Assembly (NCBI RefSeq): GCF_030376615.1
Contig: NZ_JARRAB010000001.1
Span: forward strand, 124,001 to 188,000
Direction of reading: 5' to 3'
DNA: 64,000 nt
Source of the DNA: Pseudomonas sp. sp1636
GTDB lineage: Bacteria; Pseudomonadota; Gammaproteobacteria; Pseudomonadales; Pseudomonadaceae
In this document: positions 35,144-48,845 of the stretch, piece after piece
Numbering within the stretch: position 1 is the first letter of the stretch
Layout: each line of letters opens with the position of its first letter
Position numbers and translations under genes: made by a program
The notes under the pieces: model-generated
What the model was told of the DNA's origin: nothing
Database searches by the model: none
What the model saw: only the letters and a program-made list of their open reading frames with translations

Positions 35144-35701
35144 ATGAAGTTCTGCAGCCAGTGCGGCAGCCCTGTGGCCCTGATGATTCCCCAGGGCGAC
35201 AACCGCTTGCGCCATGTGTGCGAGCACTGCCACACCATTCATTACCAAAACCCGCGAATCGTCGCCGGCTGCCTGCCAGTATGGGATCAACGCGTGTTGT
35301 TGTGCCGCCGCGCCATCGAACCGCGCCGCGGTTACTGGACCCTGCCGGCCGGCTTCATGGAGAACGGTGAAACCCTGGAGCAGGCAGCGGCCCGCGAAAC
35401 CCACGAGGAAGCCTGCGCACGGGTGCGCGACCTGAGCCTCTATACCCTGTTCGACCTGCCGCACATCAATCAGGTGTATATGTTCTTCCGCGCCGAACTG
35501 GTCGACCTGAACTTTGCCGTCGGCGCAGAGAGCCTGGAGGTACGGCTGTTCGCGGAATCCGAAATCCCTTGGTCCGAGCTGGCTTTCCCGACTGTCGGGC
35601 GTACCTTAGAATGCTACTTCGCCGACCGGCAACAACACGCCTACCCGGTACGCAACGAGCCGCTGGAAGCCTTGCGCGCGCACTACAAGAAAGTCCATTG
35701 A
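35144..35701 (+). CDS. Nudix hydrolase with N-terminal zinc ribbon
   Basis: A 185-residue protein. A zinc ribbon, CSQCGSP near the N-terminus and [12 protein letters not shown] at about residues 27-38, precedes a Nudix domain with the box [20 protein letters not shown] in canonical spacing. The layout resembles a short NudC-like protein, but it lacks the NudC SQPWPFPxS motif, so NADH/RNA-cap activity should not be assumed. AGAGGA lies before the ATG. Transcribed divergently from the CoA pyrophosphatase gene. Confidence 0.9.
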   Translation: MKFCSQCGSPVALMIPQGDNRLRHVCEHCHTIHYQNPRIVAGCLPVWDQRVLLCRRAIEPRRGYWTLPAGFMENGETLEQAAARETHEEACARVRDLSLYTLFDLPHINQVYMFFRAELVDLNFAVGAESLEVRLFAESEIPWSELAFPTVGRTLECYFADRQQHAYPVRNEPLEALRAHYKKVH

Positions 35702-35720
35702 ACCCTGGGATACCGCTCCG

Positions 35721-36224
35721 ATGCGCTGGCTACTCATTCTGCTCTGTTTATCCATTACCGCTCATGTTCACGCCACTGCCACGCCCATCCAGGAGGCCTC
35801 CTCGGTCGACAAGGTGCTGGTGATCAAGTCGGAGCGCAAACTGCACCTGATCCGCCGCGGCGAAACCCTCAAGTCCTACCGGATTTCCCTCGGCAAGCAG
35901 GCCAGCGGCGCCAAGCGCCGCGAGGGCGATCAGCGCACACCGGAAGGTCTCTATTGGATCGACTGGCGCAAAACCAGCGAGAAATACCAGCTGTCGCTGC
36001 ACATTTCCTACCCCAACGCCCGCGACCAGGCCCACGCCCGCGAGCAGGGCGTGACGCCGGGCGGCATGATCATGATTCACGGCACGCCGCAGGACGAGGA
36101 ATACCCGGAGTGGTTCTTCCATACCCTGGACTGGACCGAAGGCTGCATCGCCCTGAAAAACGACGACATGCGCGAGATCTGGAAGCTGGTCAAAGACGGC
36201 ACCCTGATCGAGATCAGACCCTGA
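35721..36224 (+). CDS. L,D-transpeptidase (YkuD domain) family protein
   Basis: A 167-residue exported protein. The signal peptide (MRWLLILLCLSITAHVHATA) is followed by a YkuD domain with HGTP and the active-site stretch DWTEGCIALKNDDM, where cysteine is the nucleophile and the histidine of MIMIHGTP is expected to assist. Such enzymes make 3-3 peptidoglycan crosslinks or attach lipoproteins, though short members with no extra domain can have other roles. It lies 19 bases after the zinc-ribbon Nudix gene. Confidence 0.88.
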   Translation: MRWLLILLCLSITAHVHATATPIQEASSVDKVLVIKSERKLHLIRRGETLKSYRISLGKQASGAKRREGDQRTPEGLYWIDWRKTSEKYQLSLHISYPNARDQAHAREQGVTPGGMIMIHGTPQDEEYPEWFFHTLDWTEGCIALKNDDMREIWKLVKDGTLIEIRP

Positions 36225-36270
36225 CGGCGGCAAGCGCTAAGCCTGCCCCTTGCCGCTGATGGCTTCTCGC

Positions 36271-36588
36271 CTAGAACTGAATATCCGACAAACGCCAGAC
36301 ATCGAAAGCCGGCGTCTCGTAGGGATGGCTCTTTTTCAGGGCCTTGACCGCGTCATGGATCAGCTCGTCGGCAACCACCAGCTCTACTTTCCACTCCGCA
36401 ACCTGCTCGACCACGCCGACCTGACCGAGAAACGCCTGACTACCTTCCAGCGGGCGGAACTGCCCCTGCCCCAAGGCCTGCCAGGCGCAATTGTCGTAGC
36501 GACCAATGCGCCCACCACCCGCGGCAAACACCACCTCTTTCACCTCGTCCAGATGGGTTTCCGGGACATAAAAGCACAGTTTGTACAT
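36271..36588 (-). CDS. YqfO/NIF3-like family protein
   Basis: A 105-residue protein matching the small stand-alone YqfO domain that is inserted in some NIF3 proteins: MYKLCFYVPETHLDEVKEVV, FAAGGGRIGRYDNCAWQ, and the end ALKKSHPYETPAFDVWRL. The fold is PII-like, and the role is unknown. ATG 36588 was chosen; the frame is open 17 codons further without support. It converges with the L,D-transpeptidase gene. Confidence 0.88.
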   Translation of the reverse strand: MYKLCFYVPETHLDEVKEVVFAAGGGRIGRYDNCAWQALGQGQFRPLEGSQAFLGQVGVVEQVAEWKVELVVADELIHDAVKALKKSHPYETPAFDVWRLSDIQF

Positions 36589-37050
36589 CAAACTCTCCGC
36601 AGACAGGGCAGATTGAAAGTGGCTGGATAATGACGCCAAAAAAATAATGGCATTTTGCCTTCATTCAATCTGTGGCGTCTATCACACACCTTGTTTTCGA
36701 CCGCCGGATCGCCCGGGCGTTCGCCCTGAACAGCGTGCTGTCGAGCACGGCCCGCGCCTTGCGGCCTAATTGCCGCTGCAGAAACGCCGCCACTTGGCTT
36801 TGCCAGCAGGCGCCGACGGATTGTGCTCGCCATCGCAGCAAGGCAAACGCAGCGACTGGCACAGCGGCACCGCAACAAAACCGATTGCAGACAGGATCGA
36901 GCCGCACCCCGGCTGAACAGCCGGGAGGGCTATCGGGAAGTGCGGACGAACGCCCGCAACGGCACAGCAGCAAGCGAGCGCCAGGTTTGACCTGGCGCAC
37001 CCGGGCAGGACAGGCGCAGACTTAGCGGGTTTGCGCCTGCGCCCCCGGCA
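36589..37050. other. Hairpin-rich spacer between purL and the yqfO-like gene
   Basis: 462 bases with no gene I can support; frames on both strands (for example 36665-37000 minus) are rich in Arg, Ala and Cys and look like non-coding translation. It contains perfect hairpins: CCCGGCTG-AA-CAGCCGGG (36908-36925) and GCGCCAGGT-TTG-ACCTGGCGC (36978-36998), and a CAGGCGCA/TGCGCCTG pair just after the purL stop. None has a clear U-tract. They may end the purL transcript or be repeat elements. Confidence 0.5.
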
Positions 37051-40000
37051 TCAATCCACCCAGACCCGCGCGTTGCGGAACATGCGCAGCCAGCCGGCGT
37101 CTTCTTGCCACTCATCCGGCCGCCAGGAGTTCTGCACGGCGCGGAACACCCGTTCCGGGTGCGGCATCATGATGGTCACCCGGCCGTCGCGGCTGGTCAG
37201 GCCGGTGATGCCACGCGGCGAGCCGTTGGGGTTGGCCGGATAGGTTTCGCTGACCTTGCCGTGGTTGTCGACGAAGCGCATGGCCACGCAGCCGGACAGG
37301 TCGGCCTCGAGCAGGGCTTCCTCGCTCTCGAACTCGGCATGCCCCTCGCCGTGGGCGATGGCAATCGGCATGCGCGAACCGGCCATGCCCTGGAGGAAGA
37401 TCGAGGCCGATTCCTGCACCTGGACCATGGCCACCCGCGCCTCGAACTGCTCCGAACGGTTGCGCACGAAGTGCGGCCAGAACTCGCTGCCGGGGATCAG
37501 CTCGTGCAGGTTGCTCATCATCTGGCAGCCGTTGCACACGCCGAGGGCGAAGCTGTCCTTGCGCTCGAAGAAGGCCTGGAAGGCATCGCGGGCCCGGTTG
37601 TTGAACAGGATCGACTTGGCCCAACCCTCGCCGGCACCGAGCACGTCGCCGTAGGAGAAGCCGCCGCAGGCGACCAGGCCCTTGAAGGTCTCCAGATCGA
37701 CACGCCCGGCGAGGATATCGCTCATGTGCACGTCGATCGCATTGAAACCGGCGCGGTCGAAAGCCGCGGCCATTTCCACCTGGCCGTTGACGCCTTGCTC
37801 GCGCAGCACGGCGATTTGCGGACGCAGGCCCTTCTTGATGTAGGGCGCGGCGATGTCCTGGTTGACGTCGAAAGCCAGCGTGATGCTGAGGCCCGGATTG
37901 TCTTCCTCGAGCAGCGCATCGAACTCCTGCTCGGCGCACTGGACGTTATCGCGCAGGCGCTGAACCTGGTAACTGGTTTCGCTCCACTGGCGCTGCAACA
38001 AGCGGCGTTGGCCGGCGAATACCGGCTGATCGTTGAAGTTGATCCGCACCTCGCCATTGTTCACCGGCTGACCGATCACCGCCACGCAGTCCAGCCCCGC
38101 CGCACTGAACTGGGTCAGCACCTGCGGGGTGATATCCTTGTGCACCTGGATCAGCGCCCCCAGCTCCTCGTTGAACAGCACCGCCGCCAGTTCGTCCGGG
38201 CTGCCGGCCAACGAGTCGAGCGTCAGATTGAGGCCGCAGTGGCCGGCGAAGGCCATTTCCAGCGCACTGACCAGCAAGCCGCCGTCGGAACGGTCATGGT
38301 AAGCCAACAGGTGACCGTCGGCATTCAGGCCCTGGATCACCGCGAAGAAGGCCTTGAGGTCTTCGGCGTCGTCGACGTCGGGAGCCTGCTTGCCGATCTG
38401 CCCATAGACCTGAGCCAGAATCGAGGCGCCCAGGCGGTTTTGCCCACGGCCCAGGTCGATCAGGATCAGGTCGGTTTCGCCCTTGTCCATACGCAGTTGC
38501 GGCGTCAGGGTCTTGCGAATATCGCTGACCGGAGCGAAGCCGGTGACGATCAGCGACAACGGCGAGGTGACGCTCTTCTCCGCGTCGTCCTCCTGCCAGC
38601 GGGTCTGCATCGACATCGAATCCTTGCCCACCGGGATGGTGATCCCCAGCTCCGGGCACAACTGCATGCCGACGGCTTTGACCGTGTCGTACAGGCGGGC
38701 GTCTTCGCCCGGGTGGCCAGCGGCGGCCATCCAGTTGGCGGACAGTTTGATGTCGGAAATCTGCTCGATCCGCGCCGCGGCCAGGTTGGTCACGGTTTCG
38801 CCAATGGCGATGCGTCCCGAGGCGGCCGCATCCAGCAAGGCCAGCGGGGTGCGCTCGCCCATGGCCATGGCTTCGCCGGTATAGACGTCGAAGCTGGTGG
38901 CGGTGACCGCGCAATCGGCCACCGGCACCTGCCACGGACCGACCATCTGATCGCGCGCGACCAGGCCGGTGATGGTGCGGTCGCCGATGGTGATCAAAAA
39001 GCTCTTGCTGGCCACGGCCGGGTGATGCAGCACGCGGGTCAGGGCATCGTCGAGCGCCAGGCCGCTGGCAACGAAATCATCGCCCAGCTCGGCTTCGTGA
39101 GCGGCCGAACGGTGCATGCGCGGCGCCTTGCCGAGCAGCACGTTGAGCGGCATGTCCACCGGCTTGTTGCCGAAATGGCTGTCGGCAACGCTCAGGTGCG
39201 GCTCTTCGGTGGCCTCGCCGACCACCGCGAACGGGCAACGCTCGCGCTCGCAAATCGCCTTGAAACGCTCGAATTCGGCGGCATCGACCGCCAGCACGTA
39301 GCGCTCCTGGGACTCGTTGCTCCAGATCTCATGGGGCGCCATGCCCGGCTCGTCGTTGGGCACATTGCGCAGCTCGAAACGCCCGCCACGACCGCCGTCG
39401 TTGACCAACTCGGGGAAGGCGTTGGACAGGCCGCCGGCGCCGACGTCATGGATAAAGCTGATCGGGTTGCGCTCGCCGAGCTGCCAGCAGCGGTCGATCA
39501 CTTCCTGGCAGCGCCGCTCCATTTCCGGGTTCTCGCGCTGCACCGAGGCGAAATCCAGATCCGCCGAGCTGGCACCGGTGGCCATCGACGAGGCGGCGCC
39601 GCCGCCCAGGCCGATCAACATGGCCGGACCACCGAGCACGATCAGTTTGGCGCCGATGCTGATTTCACCTTTCTGCACATGGTCGGCGCGGATGTTGCCC
39701 ATACCGCCCGCAAGCATGATCGGCTTGTGGTAACCGCGCACCTCGAGGCCGCGCGGCGTCTGGATCGTTTGTTCGAAGGTGCGGAAATAGCCGGTCAGCG
39801 CCGGGCGACCGAATTCGTTGTTGAACGCGGCGCCGCCGAGCGGCCCTTCGATCATGATGTCCAGGGCGGTGACGATGCGCTCCGGCTTGCCATAGGGCAC
39901 TTCCCACGGCTGTTCGAAGCCGGGGATCTGCAAATTGGATACGCTGAAACCGGTCAGCCCGGCCTTGGGCTTGGCGCCGCGGCCGGTGGCGCCTTCGTCG

Positions 40001-40944
40001 CGGATCTCGCCGCCGGAGCCGGTGGCCGCACCGGGGAAGGGGGCGATGGCGGTCGGGTGGTTGTGGGTCTCCACCTTCATCAGGATGTGCACCGGCTCCT
40101 GATGGGCGGCGTATTGACGGGTTTCGGCGTTCGGGTAGAAACGCCCGGCCGTATGGCCGACGATCACCGCGGCATTGTCTTTATAGGCCGAGAGCACGCC
40201 TTCGCTGTGCAGCTCATGGGTGTTCTTGATCATGCCGAACAGCGACTTGTCCTGGCTCTCGCCGTCGATGTCCCAGCTGGCATTGAAGATCTTGTGCCGG
40301 CAATGCTCGGAGTTGGCCTGGGCGAACATCATCAGTTCGATGTCGTGCGGGTTGCGCTTCAGCTCATTGAAGCTGCTGACCAGGTAATCGATTTCGTCTT
40401 CGGCCAGGGCCAGGCCCAGTTCGACGTTGGCCTGTTCCAGGGCGGCGCGGCCACCGCCCAGCACATCCACCGCGCTCAGCGGCTTGGGCGTGGCGTGACT
40501 GAACAGCGCAGCGGCGCCTTGCAAATCAGGCAACACCAGCTGGGTCATGCGGTCATGCAGCAAGCCCGCGACCAGTTGCAGCTCGGCTTCGCTCAACTCG
40601 CCGGCGACGTAGTAGGCGATACCGCGCTCGATGCGCTGGATCTTCGCCAGCCCGCAGTTACGGGCGATGTCACTGGCCTTGCTCGACCAGGGCGAGATGG
40701 TGCCGAAACGCGGAATGCTCAGGAGCAAGCGGCCGTTCGGCTCCTGCACCGGGACACTCGGGCCGTATTTCAGCAGACGGGCCAGCACCTGTTCTTCATC
40801 GGCGCTGAGCACCCCGACGACATCGGCAAAATGCGCGAACTCGGCATACAGCCCAGTCACAGCGGGTACCTTGCTGGTCAGTTGGGCAAGCAATTTACCG
40901 TGGCGGAAAGCAGAAAGGGCGGGAGCGCCGCGCAGGATCAACAT
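37051..40944 (-). CDS. purL: Phosphoribosylformylglycinamidine synthase
   Basis: A 1297-residue single-chain PurL, the large gamma-proteobacterial form, catalysing ATP- and glutamine-dependent conversion of FGAR to FGAM in purine synthesis. In order: PurS-like N-terminal domain ([17 protein letters not shown]), linker, synthetase domains with [34 protein letters not shown] and [12 protein letters not shown], then a C-terminal glutaminase with nucleophile in [15 protein letters not shown] and [13 protein letters not shown] 40944 is the normal start; the frame runs 57 codons upstream toward mltF without support. Divergent from mltF. Confidence 0.97.
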   Translation of the reverse strand: MLILRGAPALSAFRHGKLLAQLTSKVPAVTGLYAEFAHFADVVGVLSADEEQVLARLLKYGPSVPVQEPNGRLLLSIPRFGTISPWSSKASDIARNCGLAKIQRIERGIAYYVAGELSEAELQLVAGLLHDRMTQLVLPDLQGAAALFSHATPKPLSAVDVLGGGRAALEQANVELGLALAEDEIDYLVSSFNELKRNPHDIELMMFAQANSEHCRHKIFNASWDIDGESQDKSLFGMIKNTHELHSEGVLSAYKDNAAVIVGHTAGRFYPNAETRQYAAHQEPVHILMKVETHNHPTAIAPFPGAATGSGGEIRDEGATGRGAKPKAGLTGFSVSNLQIPGFEQPWEVPYGKPERIVTALDIMIEGPLGGAAFNNEFGRPALTGYFRTFEQTIQTPRGLEVRGYHKPIMLAGGMGNIRADHVQKGEISIGAKLIVLGGPAMLIGLGGGAASSMATGASSADLDFASVQRENPEMERRCQEVIDRCWQLGERNPISFIHDVGAGGLSNAFPELVNDGGRGGRFELRNVPNDEPGMAPHEIWSNESQERYVLAVDAAEFERFKAICERERCPFAVVGEATEEPHLSVADSHFGNKPVDMPLNVLLGKAPRMHRSAAHEAELGDDFVASGLALDDALTRVLHHPAVASKSFLITIGDRTITGLVARDQMVGPWQVPVADCAVTATSFDVYTGEAMAMGERTPLALLDAAASGRIAIGETVTNLAAARIEQISDIKLSANWMAAAGHPGEDARLYDTVKAVGMQLCPELGITIPVGKDSMSMQTRWQEDDAEKSVTSPLSLIVTGFAPVSDIRKTLTPQLRMDKGETDLILIDLGRGQNRLGASILAQVYGQIGKQAPDVDDAEDLKAFFAVIQGLNADGHLLAYHDRSDGGLLVSALEMAFAGHCGLNLTLDSLAGSPDELAAVLFNEELGALIQVHKDITPQVLTQFSAAGLDCVAVIGQPVNNGEVRINFNDQPVFAGQRRLLQRQWSETSYQVQRLRDNVQCAEQEFDALLEEDNPGLSITLAFDVNQDIAAPYIKKGLRPQIAVLREQGVNGQVEMAAAFDRAGFNAIDVHMSDILAGRVDLETFKGLVACGGFSYGDVLGAGEGWAKSILFNNRARDAFQAFFERKDSFALGVCNGCQMMSNLHELIPGSEFWPHFVRNRSEQFEARVAMVQVQESASIFLQGMAGSRMPIAIAHGEGHAEFESEEALLEADLSGCVAMRFVDNHGKVSETYPANPNGSPRGITGLTSRDGRVTIMMPHPERVFRAVQNSWRPDEWQEDAGWLRMFRNARVWVD

Positions 40945-41060
40945 CGGGGACAGCCTCTGGGAAGGGGTGTACTTTGAGGCCGTGCATTCTAGCCTAAAGC
41001 GCTCGCCGCGACACCCGTGACGGTGCCGGAACTGTCGCCTGCACTGCCAAGATATGGTGA

Positions 41061-42548
<1,488 letters not shown>

Positions 42549-42616
42549 CGCGAGCCGATCGCCTCACCTGCTCGACCTGCCCAATTGCTCTACCGATCCG
42601 CAGGATGGCCTTGAGC

Positions 42617-42642
42617 GCATCGAAGCGCATCCGCTTCGATGT
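42617..42642. other. Ten-pair hairpin between mltF and tadA
   Basis: CATCGAAGCG-CATC-CGCTTCGATG is a perfect ten-base stem with a four-base loop at 42618-42641. It sits between convergent genes and may act as a bidirectional terminator, although neither side has a good U-tract. Confidence 0.5.
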
Positions 42643-42729
42643 GGAGCAAATCCGAGGAGCACCTCAGCCGTCCATCGTCGCCCGGATTGCGCTTAAGCTT
42701 ATTCAGCGGGCTGCGGGAAAAGACGGCCT

Positions 42730-43212
42730 CTAGCGCGTTGCGCGCCGGGTCTTGAAGAACGCACTGAGCAGCGCAGCGCACTCCTCGGCCAACACCCCGC
42801 CCTCGATCAGCACCCGATGATTGAGAAACGCCTGGCTGAAGAACTCGCCACGACTCAGCGCCACCCCGGCCTTGGGCTCGGTGGCGCCATACACCACCCG
42901 CTGAATCCGCGCGTGTACGATCAGCCCGGCGCACATGCTGCACGGCTCCAGGGTCACATACAGGGTGCTGCCCGGCAGACGGTAGTTGTCGACGGCCTGC
43001 GCCGCCGCACGGATCGCCACCATCTCGGCATGGGCGCTGGGGTCATGCGTGGAAATCGGGCAGTTGAAGCCGCGCCCGATGATCGCATCATCCTGCACCA
43101 GCACCGCGCCGACCGGCACCTCGCCCAAGGCCGCGCCCTCGGCGGCCAGGGCCAGGGCCTCGCGCATGAAGTGCGCGTCGCGGCTGCGGTCGATGATCTT
43201 TGGCTGGCGCAT
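42730..43212 (-). CDS. tadA: tRNA-specific adenosine deaminase
   Basis: A 160-residue zinc deaminase converting A34 to inosine in the tRNA-Arg(ACG) wobble position. The zinc/proton-shuttle motif HAEMVAI and the second zinc motif EPCSMCAG are present, with NCPISTHDPSAHAEM giving the usual loop. ATG 43212 shares a base with the stop of the multicopper oxidase gene (TGATG), so translation is coupled. This pairing recalls the Pseudomonas cumA-cumB unit. Confidence 0.95.
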   Translation of the reverse strand: MRQPKIIDRSRDAHFMREALALAAEGAALGEVPVGAVLVQDDAIIGRGFNCPISTHDPSAHAEMVAIRAAAQAVDNYRLPGSTLYVTLEPCSMCAGLIVHARIQRVVYGATEPKAGVALSRGEFFSQAFLNHRVLIEGGVLAEECAALLSAFFKTRRATR

Positions 43213-44579
43213 CAGGCCACCTCGATCGCGGCCATCAGGCCGGTTTCCATATGGTCGATGACATGGCAATGGAACATCCAGATGCCTGGGTTATCCGCGA
43301 CGAAGGCGATTCGCGCGACCTCATTCTTGCCCAATAAATAGGTGTCGGTGAAATACGGGATGATCTTCTTGCGGTTCGAGTCGAGCACCTTGAACGACAG
43401 CCCGTGCAGGTGGATCGGGTGCAGGTACTGGGCCATGTTGCGCAGCTCGAAGATATAGTGACCGTCCTTCTTCAGGCTGGCGATGGGCCGATCCGCGCAG
43501 GTTTTGTCATTGATGTCCCAGGCCTGGCCGTTGATCTGCCAATACTTGGCCGGACCCTTGTCGTCCACACCAGCCAGCTTCGCCGACCACTCGAAGTTGA
43601 AACGCAGGGTCTCGGCCCGCGCCAGATCGGGCTCCGCCACCGGATTGCGCGGCAGCCGCGCCGGCCAGTCGCCCGCGCGCTCAGGCGTCGCCGTGCTCTT
43701 CAGGGTGGCCAGGCGCAGCGGCCCGTTGCGCAGCGACAGCTCCTGGCCAGCCGCCGGTACGCGAACCGCCAGATCGATACGCATGCCAGGCCCCAACCAG
43801 TACTCCTTGCCCAGCGCGCGCGGCTCGATCGGGTGACCGTCCAGCGCATACAAGCGCGCATCGGCGCCCGGCAAATTGAGCTTATAAGTAACCGTGTTAT
43901 CCAGATTCAATAACCGCAGTCGTACCACCTGCCCCGCTGGCAGCTGCAAAACCGGGGCAGGCTTGCCATTGATAGTCGTCAGCCGCCCGCGCGTACCTTC
44001 ACGCGCCGCCTCGCGCGGCACACTGAAGGCGCTGAAGGCACCCTGCTCGTCGATGTGCCAGGTCTTCAGACTCAGCGTGCGCTCATGCCTGAACCCGCTC
44101 GGTTCGCGCTCCTCGACGATCAGCGGGCCGACCAGCCCGCGGCCCAGTTGCCCGGCGCTGGACAGGTGCGGGTGGTACCAGAAGTTGCCGGCGTCTTCGG
44201 TCTTGAAGCGGTAGTCGAAATACTCGCCCGGCAGCACCGGCAACTGCGAGATGTAGGGCACACCGTCCATTTCCAGCGGCAGGCGGATGCCATGCCAATG
44301 AATGGTGCTCGGCTCGTCCAGATGATTGATAAAACGCACCCGCAACCAGTCGCCCTGGCGCGCACGAATCTCCACGCCCGGCGCCTGCCCACCATAGGCC
44401 CAGGCCGGAGTCATGTGCCCGGGCACCAGCTCGATATCCTGTGGTGCAGCGATCAATTCGTAGTCGTGGGTCGCCGCATTCTGCGGGCGCCCCAGCCAGT
44501 AGCGTACGCCGCCGGTACCCAGCCCTACGGCGGTCAAACCAAGCAGGCCACCGAGAAGTTGTCGACGTGTAAATGACAT
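43212..44579 (-). CDS. cumA: Multicopper oxidase, CumA-like
   Basis: A 455-residue periplasmic copper oxidase. A twin-arginine signal (MSFTRRQLLGGLLGLTAVGL) implies export in folded form. The four copper-ligand groups are visible: HWHGIRLPL, FWYHPHL, HPIHLHG and the C-terminal HCHVIDHMETGLM, so type 1 and trinuclear centres should be intact, with Met as axial ligand. It resembles CumA of P. putida, which was linked genetically to Mn(II) oxidation, although that role has been questioned; a copper or iron oxidase role is equally possible. ATG 44579 begins the Tat signal. The tadA gene follows with a one-base overlap. Confidence 0.85.
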   Translation of the reverse strand: MSFTRRQLLGGLLGLTAVGLGTGGVRYWLGRPQNAATHDYELIAAPQDIELVPGHMTPAWAYGGQAPGVEIRARQGDWLRVRFINHLDEPSTIHWHGIRLPLEMDGVPYISQLPVLPGEYFDYRFKTEDAGNFWYHPHLSSAGQLGRGLVGPLIVEEREPSGFRHERTLSLKTWHIDEQGAFSAFSVPREAAREGTRGRLTTINGKPAPVLQLPAGQVVRLRLLNLDNTVTYKLNLPGADARLYALDGHPIEPRALGKEYWLGPGMRIDLAVRVPAAGQELSLRNGPLRLATLKSTATPERAGDWPARLPRNPVAEPDLARAETLRFNFEWSAKLAGVDDKGPAKYWQINGQAWDINDKTCADRPIASLKKDGHYIFELRNMAQYLHPIHLHGLSFKVLDSNRKKIIPYFTDTYLLGKNEVARIAFVADNPGIWMFHCHVIDHMETGLMAAIEVA

Positions 44580-44757
44580 GGGTACAGACACCTCTAGATA
44601 GGGGGACTTTCTAGAACAACACGCTGGGCCCATCGGGAAAGCAAGGTAGGCATGTAATAGCCGGCCTCTGACGGATCGGCTTTTTAGAAGCTTTCAAAAT
44701 CAAACAGGCGACGCCGAAAAAGGGTTACTGGGCTAAGGCCAGGCAAAGCGCCCCGGA

Positions 44758-44799
44758 GCTTTTAAGCGCAGCGTACTGCAGTACGCGAGCATTAAAAGC
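44758..44799. repeat. Nested palindrome between guaA and the oxidase gene
   Basis: An outer stem GCTTTTAA (44758-44765) with TTAAAAGC (44792-44799) encloses a perfect 16-base palindrome GCGTACTGCAGTACGC (44771-44786). The flanks (44730-44830) are non-coding. It looks like a repeat element or the core of a structured RNA and is downstream of guaA on the minus strand. Confidence 0.6.
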
Positions 44800-44851
44800 G
44801 AGGACGCAACGCCTGCATGGCCGACGACCGGGAAGCCGTCCCGCTAACGCA

Positions 44852-46432
44852 TCATTCCCACTCGATGGTCGCCGGCGGCTTGCTCGACACGTCGTAGGTG
44901 ACCCGGGAGATGCCTTCGATTTCGTTGATGATCCGGTTGGACACCTTCTCCAGCAATTCGTAGGGCAGGTGCGCCCAGCGCGCGGTCATGAAGTCGATGG
45001 TTTCCACCGCGCGCAGGGCGACGACCCAGGCGTAGCGACGGCCGTCGCCGACCACCCCGACCGACTTGACCGGCTGGAACACCACGAAGGCCTGACTGGT
45101 CTTGTGGTACCAGTCGAAGTTGCGCAGCTCTTCGATGAAGATGTGGTCGGCGCGGCGCAGAATGTCCGCGTATTCCTTCTTCACCTCGCCGAGGATGCGC
45201 ACGCCCAGACCCGGGCCCGGGAACGGGTGGCGGTAGACCATGTCGTAAGGCAGGCCCAGCTCCAGGCCGATACGCCGCACTTCGTCCTTGAACAGTTCGC
45301 GCAATGGCTCGACCAGCTTGAGGTTCATCTCCTCCGGCAGGCCGCCGACATTGTGGTGCGACTTGATCACGTGGGCCTTGCCGGTCTTGGCGCCGGCCGA
45401 CTCGATCACGTCCGGGTAGATGGTGCCCTGGGCGAGGAATTTGATGTTGTCCAGCTTGCTGGCTTCGGCATCGAACACATCGATAAAGGTGCGGCCGATG
45501 ATCTTGCGCTTCTTCTCCGGATCGGCTTCGCCGGCCAGGTTGCCGAGGAACTGCTCCTCGGCATTGGCGCGGATCACCTTGACCCCCATGTTCTCGGCAA
45601 ACATGGCCATCACCTGCTCGCCTTCGTGCAGGCGCAACAGGCCGTTGTCGACGAACACGCAGGTCAACTGGTCGCCGATCGCCTTGTGCAGCAAAGCCGC
45701 GACCACGGAAGAGTCGACCCCGCCGGACAAACCCAGCAGCACATTGGCGCTGCCGACCTGGGCACGCACCTGGGCAATCGCGTCTTCGACGATATTCGAC
45801 GGCGTCCACAACGCCTGGCAACCGGCGATTTCCAGGACGAAGCGCGAGAGGATGCGTCCGCCCTGCTTGGTGTGGGTCACCTCGGGATGGAACTGCACGC
45901 CGTAGTAGCCGCGGTGGTCGTCGCTCATGGCGGCAATCGGGCAGCTCGGGGTGCTGGCGAGGATATGGAAGCCCTCGGGCATGGCGGTGACCTTGTCGCC
46001 GTGGCTCATCCACACGTCCAGGCCGAACACGCCGTCGTCGTCGACATGGTCTTCGATGCCGGCCAGCAGGCGGCCCTTGCCGACCACATCGACGCGGGCG
46101 TAGCCGAACTCGCGCACATCCGAGCCCTGCACCTTGCCGCCGAGCTGCTCGGCCATGGTCTGCATGCCGTAGCAGATACCCAACACCGGCACGCCGAGGT
46201 CGAATACCGCATGCGGCGCGCGCGGGCTGTCGGCCTCATGCACCGACTCCGGGCCACCGGCGAGGATGATCCCGCGCGGCGCGAAGGCGCGGATGTCCTC
46301 GTTGCTCATGTCGTACGGATGCAGTTCGCAATACACCCCAATCTCGCGCACGCGGCGGGCGATCAGCTGGGTGTACTGGGAGCCGAAGTCGAGGATCAGG
46401 ATGCGGTGGGCGTGAATATCTTGGTGAGCCAT
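44852..46432 (-). CDS. guaA: GMP synthase (glutamine-hydrolysing)
   Basis: A 526-residue enzyme turning XMP into GMP. The class I glutaminase domain (about 1-210) has [17 protein letters not shown], nucleophile in [16 protein letters not shown] and [12 protein letters not shown]. The ATP-pyrophosphatase domain starts with the P-loop [17 protein letters not shown], and the C-terminal dimerisation domain ends with the family's ATIEWE. It follows guaB on the same strand after about 75 bases, the conserved guaBA order. Confidence 0.98.
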   Translation of the reverse strand: MAHQDIHAHRILILDFGSQYTQLIARRVREIGVYCELHPYDMSNEDIRAFAPRGIILAGGPESVHEADSPRAPHAVFDLGVPVLGICYGMQTMAEQLGGKVQGSDVREFGYARVDVVGKGRLLAGIEDHVDDDGVFGLDVWMSHGDKVTAMPEGFHILASTPSCPIAAMSDDHRGYYGVQFHPEVTHTKQGGRILSRFVLEIAGCQALWTPSNIVEDAIAQVRAQVGSANVLLGLSGGVDSSVVAALLHKAIGDQLTCVFVDNGLLRLHEGEQVMAMFAENMGVKVIRANAEEQFLGNLAGEADPEKKRKIIGRTFIDVFDAEASKLDNIKFLAQGTIYPDVIESAGAKTGKAHVIKSHHNVGGLPEEMNLKLVEPLRELFKDEVRRIGLELGLPYDMVYRHPFPGPGLGVRILGEVKKEYADILRRADHIFIEELRNFDWYHKTSQAFVVFQPVKSVGVVGDGRRYAWVVALRAVETIDFMTARWAHLPYELLEKVSNRIINEIEGISRVTYDVSSKPPATIEWE

Positions 46433-46466
46433 GGCCGTCTCTCGTAGCGGAATTCACAAATGACAA

Positions 46467-46485
46467 GGGGCTGCAGAACAGCCCC
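46467..46485 (-). terminator. Hairpin between guaB and guaA
   Basis: GGGGCTG, five-base loop, CAGCCCC, then TTGTCATTTG on the minus strand. The poor U-tract suggests at most partial termination or a processing site within the guaBA transcript. Confidence 0.4.
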
Positions 46486-46508
46486 ATGTCGATTCAATGC
46501 GATGGATC

Positions 46509-48032
<1,524 letters not shown>

Positions 48033-48186
48033 TTAAAAAATCGAGCGCCGCAGCGGGCGTTTGGAGGCGGTCGCAGTAGGCGAGAGTTTTCTCACAAACT
48101 CTCAGGCAAGCCCCTGCACTCATGCAAACAATCGGCCGCGATGCCGCGCCCTGTCGCAGCCAGCGCCCGCGCCTGCCAAGCAGGCG

Positions 48187-48738
48187 TTACAGTTTGACCT
48201 CAACCACGGACAGCGGATAATCCAGCCGCTCGGCGAATTCGTCGAGAAAACTCTGCTTAAAAGCCGCCTCGGCCCAGTTATTGAAGATAAACCCCAGATT
48301 GGAAAAGCCGCAGGGCTGCAGAAACAGGAAGCCGTTGATGTCGTCTTCATGCCCGCATAGCGGACAGAGGAAGGTGTCGGTATGGCCGGGCATCCATTCC
48401 TCCAGACGGTCGAACAGCTCCACGCCAACCTCCTGGCGGCACTGCGGACAACCGGCCTCCTCGAGAAAGTCGTGCAGCGGGGTGAAGATGCAGCGCTTGG
48501 AGACGATCTCCAGGCCATGGACTGGCCGGTCGAACGGCAGCAGCGCCGGCTCTTCGACCACCCGCCGGGCACCCGGGGCAATGCCATAGGCCAGCTTGTT
48601 GAAGGTGCGGCCGCAGGTGCTTAGCTGCGCCTCAATGACATCCTGCTGCACCAGCCAGCGCACAATCGCCCGCGCCCTGGCCTCATGCCCGGAGAAGCTG
48701 GAGATTTTCGGCACTATGATGGCTTGCTGTTCGTTCAT
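48187..48738 (-). CDS. Zinc-ribbon protein of unknown function
   Basis: A 183-residue protein with no signal peptide or membrane helix. Two CXXC pairs, GCPQCRQEVG at about residue 96 and FLCPLCGHEDD at about residue 123, are spaced like one zinc ribbon. The rest includes SSFSGHEARARAIVRWL near the start and a conserved-looking LQPCGFSNLGFIFNNW near the end. I recall homologues beside xseA in other pseudomonads carrying an unconvincing transporter name; nothing here supports transport. ATG 48738 was chosen because the open frame upstream has no better start. Divergent from xseA. Confidence 0.75.
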   Translation of the reverse strand: MNEQQAIIVPKISSFSGHEARARAIVRWLVQQDVIEAQLSTCGRTFNKLAYGIAPGARRVVEEPALLPFDRPVHGLEIVSKRCIFTPLHDFLEEAGCPQCRQEVGVELFDRLEEWMPGHTDTFLCPLCGHEDDINGFLFLQPCGFSNLGFIFNNWAEAAFKQSFLDEFAERLDYPLSVVEVKL

Positions 48739-48845
48739 GAAAAGACTCTGGCCCGAGGTAATAGCCGCGCAGCTTAATGGCCCGGCGCCGCCGGTCAAGG
48801 CAAACGGCCTATGGTCGGCCCGGCAAAGCCTTTATCATGCCGGGC

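Noticed and set aside
37105..40977. 1290-codon open frame antisense to purL
   Set aside because: It mirrors purL codons in a GC-rich gene, is full of His, Val, Gly and Gln runs, has no ribosome site and matches nothing; purL is certain.
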